A stretch of DNA of 32,621 nucleotides from Candidatus Coatesiibacteriota bacterium (GCA_020348885.1 CP070755.1:2408914-2441534); one strand, 5' to 3'; counted from the stretch's first letter, positions 6,665 to 13,978 are shown. Notes: generated from the letters alone by a model not told the origin. Made by a program: numbers and translations.

Positions 6665-7498
6665 ATGAGGAACATGTATGTGATTTCGGCCTTCGCTTTG
6701 ATACCTGTATTCGCACTTGGATATGCGGCGGACGACGGTACTTCGGCCCCGGCCCGCGATCGGGTTTTCGACATTACAATCATAAACACGTTCCAGTGTC
6801 CTTACGCGACCGAGATTATGGGACTCGATTACGTCGACGGTGAGAACGCGTTGACCTTCGCCAGTAACCTGGACGACGCGTTGTATACTTGCAATGCAAA
6901 CAACGGAACCTATATCAGCGCTCTTACGTTAAATTACACCGGTAACGCCCACCCGTTCGGCGTTTGTTACGACGGCAACGGATACCCGCATGTCAACGAA
7001 TTTTCCGGCCAGAAGGTATACTGGACCGACTACGCGGAGTGGGATTACTATCCCAACCCTGCGGGGAACAAAGGTAGCGGCATGGACTTCGACGGGACCT
7101 TCATCTGGGAGACCTACTCGACCGAGGGCGTTTACCGCTTCTTGCCCGGCGGCACCAACGAAGAGTACTACCCGGCAAACGACGTTGGGGCACAGATGAG
7201 CGGCCTGGCCGTGTTCCCCTTTAACGGCAATACCTGGTTGATGCTTTCGACCCACGGCGTGTATTTGTTCTATTTCTACGAGTTCGACGGTTCCACCTTG
7301 ACGTATATAGGCGCCGACGACTGCCCGCTTGAGCTGGACCAGTCCTACGGGCTGACTTATGCGGCCGAGCGGGGTACCTTCTTCTGGAGCTACACCATAG
7401 GCGAAGAAGAATGGGTCGCCGAACTTGACTTAGGCCTCGACGACGATTCGGCCGTAATCCCGATGAGCGTGGGCGTCATAAAGGCGGCGTACAGGTAG
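6665..7498 (+). CDS. Secreted beta-propeller-like protein, block order Y-X (paralogue 1)
   Basis: 277 residues; GAGGAGGG precedes the ATG and residues 1-21 form a signal peptide (MRNMYVISAFALIPVFALGY). Two blocks follow. Block Y (about 37-188) runs from ITIINTFQCPYA to MSGLAVF and holds the conserved segments LDYVDGENA, HPFGVCYDGNGYPHVNEF and NKGSGMDF. Block X (about 190-260) runs from TWLMLSTHG through YEFDGSTLTYI and DQSYGLTY to AELDL. The two genes downstream carry the same blocks in the order X-Y, so this copy is a circular permutant. The blade-like repeats (SGL.VF, GLTY, GLDYV) suggest a propeller closed head to tail, which tolerates permutation. It ends IPMSVGVIKAAYR, the shared C-terminal motif. 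I recognise no named family or catalytic site; a surface or secreted binding protein is inferred. Confidence 0.8.
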   Translation: MRNMYVISAFALIPVFALGYAADDGTSAPARDRVFDITIINTFQCPYATEIMGLDYVDGENALTFASNLDDALYTCNANNGTYISALTLNYTGNAHPFGVCYDGNGYPHVNEFSGQKVYWTDYAEWDYYPNPAGNKGSGMDFDGTFIWETYSTEGVYRFLPGGTNEEYYPANDVGAQMSGLAVFPFNGNTWLMLSTHGVYLFYFYEFDGSTLTYIGADDCPLELDQSYGLTYAAERGTFFWSYTIGEEEWVAELDLGLDDDSAVIPMSVGVIKAAYR

Positions 7499-7524
7499 GC
7501 ACTCGAGTCCAAACGGAACCCTAC

Positions 7525-7556
7525 GGGTGGCGATATGTCGCCACCCGGTTTTTATT
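7525..7556 (+). terminator. Intrinsic terminator after propeller paralogue 1
   Basis: A 9-bp perfect stem, GGGTGGCGA / TCGCCACCC, with TATG loop (7525-7546), followed by GG and TTTTTATT. Closely related hairpins end the next two genes. Confidence 0.92.
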
Positions 7557-7626
7557 CCAAACGGTAGAAAAACGCGTCTCCGGCGGGTAAGTTAACGCGT
7601 TCGGCCGTGACTATAGCCGACGGTGT
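7552..7626 (-). pseudogene. Decayed 3' end of a PQQ-type propeller gene (copy A)
   Basis: Read on the minus strand, this stretch gives TPSAIVTAERVNLPAGDAFF then YRLE and a stop. That aligns with the C-terminus of the intact PQQ-propeller protein at 11263 (TPVVSGGRVYFGSEDGLFYCLE-stop). Homology fades upstream and there is no start. It looks like the last piece of a gene that once ran convergently toward the plus-strand propeller gene. Confidence 0.6.
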
Positions 7627-7673
7627 CGTAAGCTCAAACGAGCGTTTTTGACGGTATTTGAGGCGTTATTATC

Positions 7674-7702
7674 TTTCGCGCGTTCGGGGCGATATGTATA
7701 AT
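7674..7702 (+). promoter_or_regulatory. Probable promoter of propeller paralogue 2
   Basis: A consensus -10 TATAAT at 7697-7702 with a weak -35 (TTTCGC, 7674-7679) at 17 bases. The equivalent position upstream of the duplicated gene also carries TATAAT, so the element is conserved between copies. The leader of about 80 bases is also conserved. Confidence 0.6.
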
Positions 7703-7788
7703 AACGCCCGATTTGACTAAGAGGTAGCGTGTCGGGGCAATTAAGACCGGCGCGTGAGATGGAGTATGCTAACAATGAGAGGAGAAGT

Positions 7789-8589
7789 ATGAGGTATTTA
7801 ATCGTTATTCTGGTTATGGCGTCTCTACCGGCGTGCGCGTTCGGTGACGATAACCTCTGGCTTATGAACGCGAGCCACGGAGAGTACGTATTCAACTTCT
7901 ACGAGTTTGACGGTTCGACTCTGACGTATATAGATACCGTCGATTGCCCGCTGACGCCGTCGCAGTCCTACGGGCTGGCGTACTCGGTAGACCGCGATAC
8001 CGTCTTCTGGAGCTACGCTATAGGGAGCGACGATTCGATAAGCGAGCTCGATATCGACTTCGGTACGGACATCACCATCACCGTCGTCAACACGTTCGAA
8101 TGCCCGTACGCGGGGGAAATCCGCGGCCTCGACTTCGTCGACGGCGAGAACGCCATATCGTTTACCAGCGACCCGGATAATATGATATATACCTGCAACG
8201 CCGACGACGGGACGTACGTAAGCGAGTTGGCTTTGGGGTTCAGCAATCCCCATCCGTTTGGCGTTTGCTACGATAATAACGGCTATCCCCACTTGAACGA
8301 GTTTAACGGTAGCGATATTTTCTGGTACAACGGCGTTGACTGGAACGAATACGCGAACCCGTCGTCCAACAAAGGCAGCGGTATGGACTTCTACGGCGGC
8401 TACGTCTGGGAAACCTACTGGACCGATGGAGTGTACCGCTTCCTCCCCGACGGGACCGGCACCGAATTCTACGAAACGCCCGAGGTGGGAGCGCAGCTGA
8501 GCGGGCTCACCGTGTTCCTGAAAAGCGGCGGCGGCGACACCGGCGTCGAACCTGCGAGCATGGGTACTATCAAAGCGACGTACAGGTAG
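7789..8589 (+). CDS. Secreted beta-propeller-like protein, block order X-Y (paralogue 2)
   Basis: 266 residues from the ATG at 7789, chosen because GAGAGGAG lies just upstream and a signal peptide starts there (MRYLIVILVMASLPACAFG). An in-frame upstream start at 7729 would bury the signal. Block X (LWLMNASHG ... SELDID) comes first, then block Y (ITITVVNTFECPYA ... LSGLTVF), the reverse of the order in the gene at 6665. Conserved segments include YEFDGSTLTYI, QSYGLAY, FVDGENAISF, HPFGVCYDNNGYPHLNEF and NKGSGMDF. A short Gly-rich linker leads to the shared C-terminal motif VEPASMGTIKATYR. The protein is very similar to the gene at 8883, with which it shares leader and terminator, marking a recent tandem duplication. 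Function is unknown; extracellular or surface location is inferred. Confidence 0.8.
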   Translation: MRYLIVILVMASLPACAFGDDNLWLMNASHGEYVFNFYEFDGSTLTYIDTVDCPLTPSQSYGLAYSVDRDTVFWSYAIGSDDSISELDIDFGTDITITVVNTFECPYAGEIRGLDFVDGENAISFTSDPDNMIYTCNADDGTYVSELALGFSNPHPFGVCYDNNGYPHLNEFNGSDIFWYNGVDWNEYANPSSNKGSGMDFYGGYVWETYWTDGVYRFLPDGTGTEFYETPEVGAQLSGLTVFLKSGGGDTGVEPASMGTIKATYR

Positions 8590-8615
8590 GCACTCGAACG
8601 GAAGCGGAATAATAC

Positions 8616-8637
8616 GGGCGGCGACGAATCGCCGCCC
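8616..8637 (+). terminator. Terminator hairpin after propeller paralogue 2
   Basis: A 9-bp stem, GGGCGGCGA / TCGCCGCCC, with CGAA loop, followed by GGTATTCTATT. The T-tract is interrupted but the hairpin is strong. Confidence 0.75.
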
Positions 8638-8643
8638 GGTATT

Positions 8644-8715
8644 CTATTCCAAACAGTAGAAAAACCCGTCTTCGGCGTGTGAGTAAACGCGTCGGTCCGC
8701 GACTATAGCCGACGG
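8644..8715 (-). pseudogene. Decayed 3' end of a PQQ-type propeller gene (copy B)
   Basis: Minus-strand reading gives PSAIVADRRVYSHAEDGFFY then CLE and a stop. The last seven codons nearly match the end of the intact protein at 11263 (EDGLFYCLE-stop), and RVY precedes both. It is better preserved than copy A at 7552; both lie at the same place in the duplicated unit, so one was copied from the other. No start or upstream body remains. Confidence 0.65.
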
Positions 8716-8767
8716 TGCCGCAAGCCCAAACGAGGGTTTTTGACGGCATTTGAAATGTTATTTTCGT

Positions 8768-8796
8768 TTGCCCACTCGCCGTAATAGTAGTATAAT
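8768..8796 (+). promoter_or_regulatory. Sigma-70-like promoter of propeller paralogue 3
   Basis: TTGCCC (8768-8773), a 17-base spacer and TATAAT (8791-8796), 86 bases before the ATG at 8883. It is the counterpart of 7674-7702. Confidence 0.65.
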
Positions 8797-8882
8797 AGCG
8801 CCGGATTTGATTAAAAAGTGACGGGTCGGGGTAGTTAAGACCCGCAGGTGAGATGAGCTGTACTAACAATGAGAGGAGAAGT

Positions 8883-9686
8883 ATGAGGTATGTAGTCATT
8901 ATTTTGGTTATGGCGTCTCTGCCGGTTTGCGCGTTCGGTGACGGTGAAACCTGGTTTATGAACACGAACCACGGCGAACCGTTCAGCTTTTACTTTTACG
9001 AGTTCGACGGCTCGAGTTTGACGTATGTAGATACCGTCGATTGCCCCGACTTGGGGGTGAATCAATCCTACGGGCTGACGTACTCGGAAGAGCGGGACAC
9101 GGTCTTCTGGAGTTACGCTACCGGGAGTGCCGACTCAATAAGCGAGCTCGATATCGACTTCGGTACGGAAATTACCATCACGGTACTCAACTCGTTCGAA
9201 TGTCCGTACGCGGGGGAAATCCGCGGCCTCGACTTCGTTGACGGCGAGAACGCCATATCTTTTACCAGCGACCCGGATAACATGATATACACCTGCAGCG
9301 CCGACGACGGAACTTACGTAAGCGAGCTACCCATGGGTTTCAGCAATCCCCATCCGTTCGGCATCTGTTACGACGACAACGGGTATCCCCACTTGAACGA
9401 GTATAACGGCGGGTATATCTACTGGTACGACGGCGCCGATTGGAACGAATATGTGAACCCGTCGTCCAACAAAGGCAGCGGTATGGACTTCTACGACGGC
9501 TACGTCTGGGAAACCTACTGGACCGACGGCGCGTACCGTTTCCTCCCCGACGGGACCGGCGCCGTGCTCTATGAAACGCCCGAGGTGGAAGCGCAACTGA
9601 GCGGCCTTACCGTGTTTACGCAAAGCGGCGGCGACACCGTTATCGAACCTACTAGTATGGGTACGATCAAAGCGACGTACAGGTAG
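8883..9686 (+). CDS. Secreted beta-propeller-like protein, block order X-Y (paralogue 3)
   Basis: 267 residues from the ATG at 8883, with GAGAGGAG upstream and the signal peptide MRYVVIILVMASLPVCAFG. It has the same block order X-Y as the gene at 7789 and differs from it mainly by substitutions: TWFMNTNHG against LWLMNASHG at the start of X, and EYNGGYIYWYDGADW against EFNGSDIFWYNGVDW in Y. It ends IEPTSMGTIKATYR. The retention of every conserved aromatic and Asp/Gly turn suggests that both copies are functional. Its terminator is the strongest of the three. No known family or enzyme motif is recognised; like its neighbours it is probably an exported propeller carrying the shared C-terminal sorting-like motif. 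Confidence 0.8.
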   Translation: MRYVVIILVMASLPVCAFGDGETWFMNTNHGEPFSFYFYEFDGSSLTYVDTVDCPDLGVNQSYGLTYSEERDTVFWSYATGSADSISELDIDFGTEITITVLNSFECPYAGEIRGLDFVDGENAISFTSDPDNMIYTCSADDGTYVSELPMGFSNPHPFGICYDDNGYPHLNEYNGGYIYWYDGADWNEYVNPSSNKGSGMDFYDGYVWETYWTDGAYRFLPDGTGAVLYETPEVEAQLSGLTVFTQSGGDTVIEPTSMGTIKATYR

Positions 9687-9712
9687 GCACTCGAACCGAA
9701 GCTTATTTCTAC

Positions 9713-9742
9713 GGGCGGCGATATATCGCCGCCCGGTTTTTT
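9713..9742 (+). terminator. Intrinsic terminator after propeller paralogue 3
   Basis: A 9-bp stem, GGGCGGCGA / TCGCCGCCC, with TATA loop (9713-9734), followed by GG and TTTTTT. Confidence 0.93.
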
Positions 9743-9892
9743 GTCCGCGCCTACGAAACAAAGGGTTTTGTATCCGCCGGTTAGGCTTTATTCTGTTTTC
9801 CGGCGCGGGTAAAAACGTACGATTTATCGTAAACCGTAAGTACTTAATTATCAAGGGATAACTACAGTATGTACCATAGCTTTATTTCTTAC

Positions 9893-9921
9893 TTGACAAA
9901 TATACGCGCCGGGCTTATACT
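9893..9921 (+). promoter_or_regulatory. Strong sigma-70 promoter P1 of the Ig/propeller lipoprotein gene
   Basis: Perfect TTGACA (9893-9898), a 17-base spacer and TATACT (9916-9921). It lies in the 330-base gap 9687-10016, which otherwise holds the preceding terminator, this promoter and the one at 9936; I see no small gene in it. Confidence 0.85.
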
Positions 9922-9935
9922 GATATGAATAATAA

Positions 9936-9965
9936 TTGACAGGATTATTAATTTTTAGGTATATT
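9936..9965 (+). promoter_or_regulatory. Second promoter P2 of the Ig/propeller lipoprotein gene
   Basis: TTGACA (9936-9941), an 18-base spacer and TATATT (9960-9965), 51 bases before the ATG at 10017. Two close promoters in series suggest high or dual control. Confidence 0.7.
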
Positions 9966-10016
9966 CGCTTTAACTAACTAAATACCATTACGCCGAAAGG
10001 CTATAGGGCGAAAACC

Positions 10017-11012
10017 ATGAACGCGGGAAAAGTCCTCACCGTATTGGTTTCTCTAATGGTTTTAGCGGTTATGGTCTGTTGCGACGGCGGGACCGGGCCA
10101 TCCGATAACGCGCCGACCAATCCCAACCCGGCGAACGGCGCTACCGAGGTTGATATAAACCAGGATCTTTCGTGGTCCTGTTCGGACCCGGACGGCGGCC
10201 CGTTAACCTACTATATTTGCTTCGGGACTTCTAGTGATCCGCCGCTCGTTGAAAGCGGGTACAACTCGACCGGTTACGATCCGGGGGCGATGGACTATGG
10301 GACTAAGTATTATTGGGAGATCCATGCCGAGGACGCCCGCGGGAACCGGACGACCGGTCCGGTTTGGCACTTTACGACGGAAAGTGAACCCGGCCCGTTC
10401 CTGTGGAACGCGGATTGGATCACGGAAAAAATATACAAGATAAATCCCGACACGGGGGCCGTAGTAAGTTCGTTTAATGCGCCGGGATCCTGGCCAACCG
10501 GCCTTACCTTGGTCGGCACTTACCTGTGGAACGCCGACTGGGGTGAAGGTAAAATATACCAGATAAACCCCAACACGGGGGCCGTAGTTAGGTCCTTTGA
10601 TTCGCCCGGGGTTTTACCAATAGGCCTTGCCTGGGATGGCGCCTGCCTCTGGAACGTGGACCGCGAGCGGGACGAAATAAATAAGATAGACCCCAAAACC
10701 GGGCTCGTAATAAACTCGTTTAATTCGCCGGGACCCAGTCCGGATGGCCTTGTTTGGGACGGGACCTACCTCTGGAACTCGGACTGGGGTACGGAGGAAA
10801 TATACAAGATAGATCCCGATACCGGGACTGTAGTGGAGTTCTTTGATTCGCCGGAAGTCTGGCCAGCGGGCCTTGCCTGGGACGGTGGCTACCTGTGGAA
10901 CGCGGACTCCTGGAACGGAAGAATATACAGGGTAGACCCCGACACCGGCGCCGTAATAACCTCGTTCGATTCGCCGGGGTCCTATCCTACGGGTTTAACG
11001 TGGCAACCGTAG
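10017..11012 (+). CDS. Secreted Ig/FnIII-like protein with five 41-residue propeller repeats
   Basis: 331 residues. The signal ends in LAVMVCCDGG, probably a lipoprotein cleavage site with a non-standard box. Residues about 28-122 are a bacterial Ig/FnIII-like domain (NPNPANGATEVDINQDLSWS ... YYWEIHAEDARGN ... WHFTTE). Residues about 127-331 are five tandem repeats of about 41 residues with the pattern LWN-x-D-W-x(3)-IYKI-[ND]-P-[DN]-TG-x-VV-x-SF-[DN]-[SA]-PG-x-x-P-x-GL-x-W-[DV]-G. Each repeat would be one propeller blade; such repeats occur in secreted binding proteins of many bacteria. The TTG-like context is not needed because the ATG at 10017 starts the signal directly. It has two promoters, and a hairpin follows at 11050. 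It lacks the P-x-S-x-G-x-I-K tail found on its upstream neighbours. The ligand is unknown. Confidence 0.82.
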   Translation: MNAGKVLTVLVSLMVLAVMVCCDGGTGPSDNAPTNPNPANGATEVDINQDLSWSCSDPDGGPLTYYICFGTSSDPPLVESGYNSTGYDPGAMDYGTKYYWEIHAEDARGNRTTGPVWHFTTESEPGPFLWNADWITEKIYKINPDTGAVVSSFNAPGSWPTGLTLVGTYLWNADWGEGKIYQINPNTGAVVRSFDSPGVLPIGLAWDGACLWNVDRERDEINKIDPKTGLVINSFNSPGPSPDGLVWDGTYLWNSDWGTEEIYKIDPDTGTVVEFFDSPEVWPAGLAWDGGYLWNADSWNGRIYRVDPDTGAVITSFDSPGSYPTGLTWQP

Positions 11013-11049
11013 TTCGGAAATAAGCCAACGAATAGATTACGCCGTTAAA

Positions 11050-11072
11050 AAGCGAGGGTTTTACCCTCGCTT
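11050..11072 (+). terminator. Hairpin between the repeat lipoprotein and the minus-strand genes
   Basis: A 9-bp stem, AAGCGAGGG / CCCTCGCTT, with a TTTTA loop. On the plus strand the following T-tract is weak (CGTAGTTT). On the minus strand it runs into UUUAACGG, so it may work in both directions. Confidence 0.6.
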
Positions 11073-11116
11073 CGTAGTTTATAAGTAGTTCCGGCGGTAA
11101 TCTATTAAACTCGTAC

Positions 11117-11253
11117 CTACGTCTTCAGCTCTTCTTCTCGGGGCACCCCGAAGAGAATGTTGTTCGGTATTAAGAGATAACCGGGCGAGCGGGGGTTTGT
11201 ACGTTATTTACGCCGGCGCTTCGGATATGAAGAGCCGTAAATCCCCCGGGTCG
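11117..11253 (-). pseudogene. Decayed 3' end of a second 'asparagine synthetase B'-labelled family gene
   Basis: This stretch aligns with the last 45 codons of the intact gene at 12626-13879, about three-quarters identical by eye. Intact end: SPGYRLILNNILF...EELKT-stop; remnant: SPGYLLIPNNILF...EELKT-stop. Upstream it reads DPGDLRLFISEAPA against DPEDFQHFIGEEPT. An in-frame TAA after EAPA and a one-base insertion before SPGY show decay. It begins right after the stop of the PQQ-propeller gene, which therefore separates it from its intact relative. Confidence 0.8.
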
Positions 11254-11262
11254 TATACGTCC

Positions 11263-12561
11263 CTATTCCAGACAATAGAAAAGCCCGTCTTCGCTGCCGA
11301 AGTAAACCCGCCCGCCGGAGACTACGGGCGTCGTTTCGACCTGGCCGCCGACCTCGAAGTTCCAGACGACCGAGCCGTCGCCGGCCGACAGGCAGGATAG
11401 GAACGTGTTGGTCCTGTGGCCGCCTTCGGTCTCGACCTTCCACCCGGAGGAGCCGAAGTAGACTCGTCCGTCGACGCACGCGGGGGAAGTTTGTACTGTC
11501 CCGTCGGCGAAATAGGGGAACGGCCGCCCCTTCCACATCAGCTCGCCGGTCTCGGCGTCCACGCAGTACATATCGCCGGGCCGGTGGTCCCGGCCGATAT
11601 AAACCTTGCCGCCAGCGACGCACGGGCGCCCGCGAAGCGGATTGTGATAGTAAACGCCGTCGTCCTCGTCCCATTCCGGGAACTCGGCCAACCAGAGTTC
11701 CTCGCCCGTGTCCTCGGAAAGACAATAGAGCCGGTGCGGTTCGGTTATATATACGCGTCCGCCCCCTACGGCGGGCAAACTGACGTCCGCGTATTCGCCG
11801 GCGTCGAATCGCCAGATTTCGTCGCCGGTGGTCGCGTCGAGTTTGTACAGGTAACCGGGGGATTCGTCGTACCGGTATTCGCAGCCGGCGTATACGTTAC
11901 CGCCATCGTATAAAACGGGTTTGACGCGGCTTCCCTCGAGGGTCGTCTCCCATATCGGGTCTCCGCCGTCGAGGGGTAGGGCTATAACTTTTTTTCCGGA
12001 AGCGGCGAACACTGCGTCCGGCGATAGAGCCGGCGATTCCCTGCCGGAACCGCCAATTAAGGAGTGAATCCAGAGAGGTTCGCCGGTTTCCGCGGAAAGG
12101 CAATAAAGGTTTCCGGGGCCGTACAAATAACATTTCCCGTCGTGAACAAGGACCGTTGAGAAAGGGTCCTCGCCCACGTCGGTGTGCCACAAGATATCGC
12201 CGTTCGCGGCGTCAAGGCAGTAAACGCCTTCCGGCTCGTCTTTCGGCCGGTCCTCGATGAACCGTTCCCACTCGGCGGTCGTCTCGCCGAGGGAAACGAC
12301 GTAGATACGACCTTGCGATATGGTGAAGTCGAAGCCCCTCAGAATTCCGGTCATACCTATTTCGGTTTTCCACGCTAGTTTGCCTTCGGGCATTGTCCCG
12401 GAATCGATGCCGCCGACGTGGGCCGGGTCCGTTACGACCGAATAGGTACCGGCGGGCATATCGCCGTCGTCATTTCGCTCCTGCCCGTTACAGGCCGGCT
12501 GGGCTATTAACGCCAACGTTAGTATCGCAACGGACGCGGGTTTGAGGAACCGTATTTGCAT
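11263..12561 (-). CDS. Secreted PQQ-like (BamB-type) eight-bladed beta-propeller protein
   Basis: 432 residues. AAGGAG lies nine bases before the ATG. The signal region MQIRFLKPASVAILTLALIAQPAC ends in a possible lipidated Cys24. The body repeats the PQQ-propeller pattern: V-x(2)-GKVY-[IV]-G/YCLD-A-x-[ND]-GD-[IE]-[LI]-W, for example VYCLDAANGDILWHTD, LYCLSAETGEPLW, YKLDATTGDEIWRF, MYCVDAETGELMWKG and LSAGDGSVVWNFEVG. No quinone-dehydrogenase catalytic residues are seen, so it is a scaffold like BamB or a related secreted binding protein. It is probably co-transcribed with the gene at 12626 (64-base gap). Two decayed C-termini of the same family lie at 7552 and 8644, showing that the family has been duplicated and lost locally. 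Confidence 0.87.
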   Translation of the reverse strand: MQIRFLKPASVAILTLALIAQPACNGQERNDDGDMPAGTYSVVTDPAHVGGIDSGTMPEGKLAWKTEIGMTGILRGFDFTISQGRIYVVSLGETTAEWERFIEDRPKDEPEGVYCLDAANGDILWHTDVGEDPFSTVLVHDGKCYLYGPGNLYCLSAETGEPLWIHSLIGGSGRESPALSPDAVFAASGKKVIALPLDGGDPIWETTLEGSRVKPVLYDGGNVYAGCEYRYDESPGYLYKLDATTGDEIWRFDAGEYADVSLPAVGGGRVYITEPHRLYCLSEDTGEELWLAEFPEWDEDDGVYYHNPLRGRPCVAGGKVYIGRDHRPGDMYCVDAETGELMWKGRPFPYFADGTVQTSPACVDGRVYFGSSGWKVETEGGHRTNTFLSCLSAGDGSVVWNFEVGGQVETTPVVSGGRVYFGSEDGLFYCLE

Positions 12562-12625
12562 AGCCGTTACTCCTTGTCGGGGGTATAAACGGCCGTCTAA
12601 TATCTTACGAACTTTAAGGGGCGGA

Positions 12626-13879
12626 CTACGTCTTCAGTTCCTCTTTTCTGGCCGCCGGGAAGAGGATGTTGTTCAGTATCAACCGGTAGCCGGGCGAGTG
12701 GGGGTGGTACGTCAGGTCCGTCGGCTCCTCGCCTATGAAGTGCTGGAAGTCCTCCGGGTCGTGCCCGGCGTAGAAGCTGAAGAAGCCCTCGCCGTAGTTC
12801 CCGTAAATGTACTTGGCTTCCTCGTAGCCGTCCACCGTCGCGAGTATCACGGTGCTTTTCTTGATTACCTCCCGGGGGAAAGCAGTAGTCTGGCCCATAA
12901 ACTCGGTGATGCGCGCCGTGTGACATTGGGTAAGTATCGTCGGGACAGTGTCCGACTTGGCGCTGAACTCGAAGAGGGTGAAACTGCCCGGGTTGGTCGG
13001 GTCTACGACGCTTATAGACCGCGGCGTGTCTATGTTCGAGAACTCGTACAAGTATATATTGGGGTACAACTCGAAGTCGGTGAAGGCCATGGTCGCCGAG
13101 TAATCGAGCATATCGTTATAACCGACGTCCGGCGGGTCGCCGTCGTAGATGGATTCGACGATGTCCACGCCGCTCGATGCGAGGGCGATGTCAATAGTGT
13201 CCGTCGCGGAGCACATCGCGAAGATGAACCCACCGCTGTATACGTACTCGGCCAGGGCCCGGGACACGGCCTTCAGGTACTCGGCGACGCTTTCGTATCC
13301 GGCGTTCATCGCCTCTCGGTTGTACTCGGCGACCGTTATCTCATACCATGCGGATCCTCCGAAAGAGCTGTAGAATTTGCCGAACTGCCCTGTAAAATCC
13401 TCGTGGTGGAGGTGGAGCCAGTCGTACTCGTATATCCGTCCGGCCAGCACGTCGTCGTTCCAGACCCGGTCGTACGGGATGAACGCATACTCTAACGCCC
13501 TCATAACCGAATCGTCCCAGACCTCGGTTTCGTCCGGCGCGTACAGGGCTATCGTGGGTGCTTTGTCCAGCGGCACCGCTTCCATATTGTTCTCTTCGAT
13601 TACGGCGTATATCGGCCCCGGGTCCGCGACGAAGACGCCGTAGACGCCCCGGGCGCCGCACATCTCCGCGAGTCCGTCGTAGTTCTCGATGAGGAAAGAA
13701 CCGCCGCGGTAGTTGAGAAGCCACTCAACGTACGCGCCGTCGGCGACGGCCTGGTACGCGACGCCGTACGCCCGGAGGTGGTCCGTCTGCTCCATGTCCA
13801 TCGGGACGAGAAGGAACGTCGCGGAGGCGGGGAGCGCTGTGAGTAATATGATTGACGATATCTTGGGAAGCGTTTTCAT
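12626..13879 (-). CDS. Secreted protein of the family mislabelled 'asparagine synthetase B'
   Basis: 417 residues with a signal peptide (MKTLPKISSIILLTALPASA). The start of the mature protein, LLVPMDMEQTDHLRAYGVAY, followed by WLLNYRGGSFLI, resembles a family in Bacteroidetes and related phyla that databases often call asparagine synthetase B. It lacks any ATP-pyrophosphatase or N-terminal nucleophile glutaminase motif, so that name should not be taken literally. Residues about 205-260 (ALAEYVYSGGFIFAMCSATDTIDIALASSG) look like the strand-nucleophile region of a class I glutamine-amidotransferase-like fold, with Cys in SGGFIFAMC; this is an inference. Further segments include HTARITEFMGQTTAF and FFSFYAGHDPEDF. 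A decayed copy of the C-terminus lies at 11117. It probably heads a unit with the PQQ propeller. Function is unknown. Confidence 0.6.
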   Translation of the reverse strand: MKTLPKISSIILLTALPASATFLLVPMDMEQTDHLRAYGVAYQAVADGAYVEWLLNYRGGSFLIENYDGLAEMCGARGVYGVFVADPGPIYAVIEENNMEAVPLDKAPTIALYAPDETEVWDDSVMRALEYAFIPYDRVWNDDVLAGRIYEYDWLHLHHEDFTGQFGKFYSSFGGSAWYEITVAEYNREAMNAGYESVAEYLKAVSRALAEYVYSGGFIFAMCSATDTIDIALASSGVDIVESIYDGDPPDVGYNDMLDYSATMAFTDFELYPNIYLYEFSNIDTPRSISVVDPTNPGSFTLFEFSAKSDTVPTILTQCHTARITEFMGQTTAFPREVIKKSTVILATVDGYEEAKYIYGNYGEGFFSFYAGHDPEDFQHFIGEEPTDLTYHPHSPGYRLILNNILFPAARKEELKT

Positions 13880-13978
13880 AATATATGCTTCGACCGCCGG
13901 CGGGGTAGTAGTAGTTTAATGGCTGATATTGTAACATAAAAAGATAGGGCTTGCGTTGTTCTGATAGAGCGAAACCCC

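Larger units (their letters stand above)
7499..9742 (+). repeat. Tandem duplication of a complete transcription unit (about 1.1 kb)
   Basis: Unit 1 (7550-8637) and unit 2 (8641-9734) each contain, in order: the minus-strand PQQ remnant, a conserved spacer with TTTTTGACGG, a TATAAT promoter, a leader ending ACAATGAGAGGAGAAGT, the propeller gene, and a GGGCGGCGA hairpin. The similarity covers non-coding DNA, so duplication was at the DNA level and fairly recent. Confidence 0.85.

Noticed and set aside
12542-13495. A 317-codon plus-strand frame
   Set aside because: It is antisense to the signal-peptide gene at 12626-13879, is rich in Arg and Val from mirrored codons and has no recognisable domain.
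12626-13879. A genuine asparagine synthetase
   Set aside because: A signal peptide is present and there is no Cys2 glutaminase nucleophile or SGGxDS ATP-binding loop.
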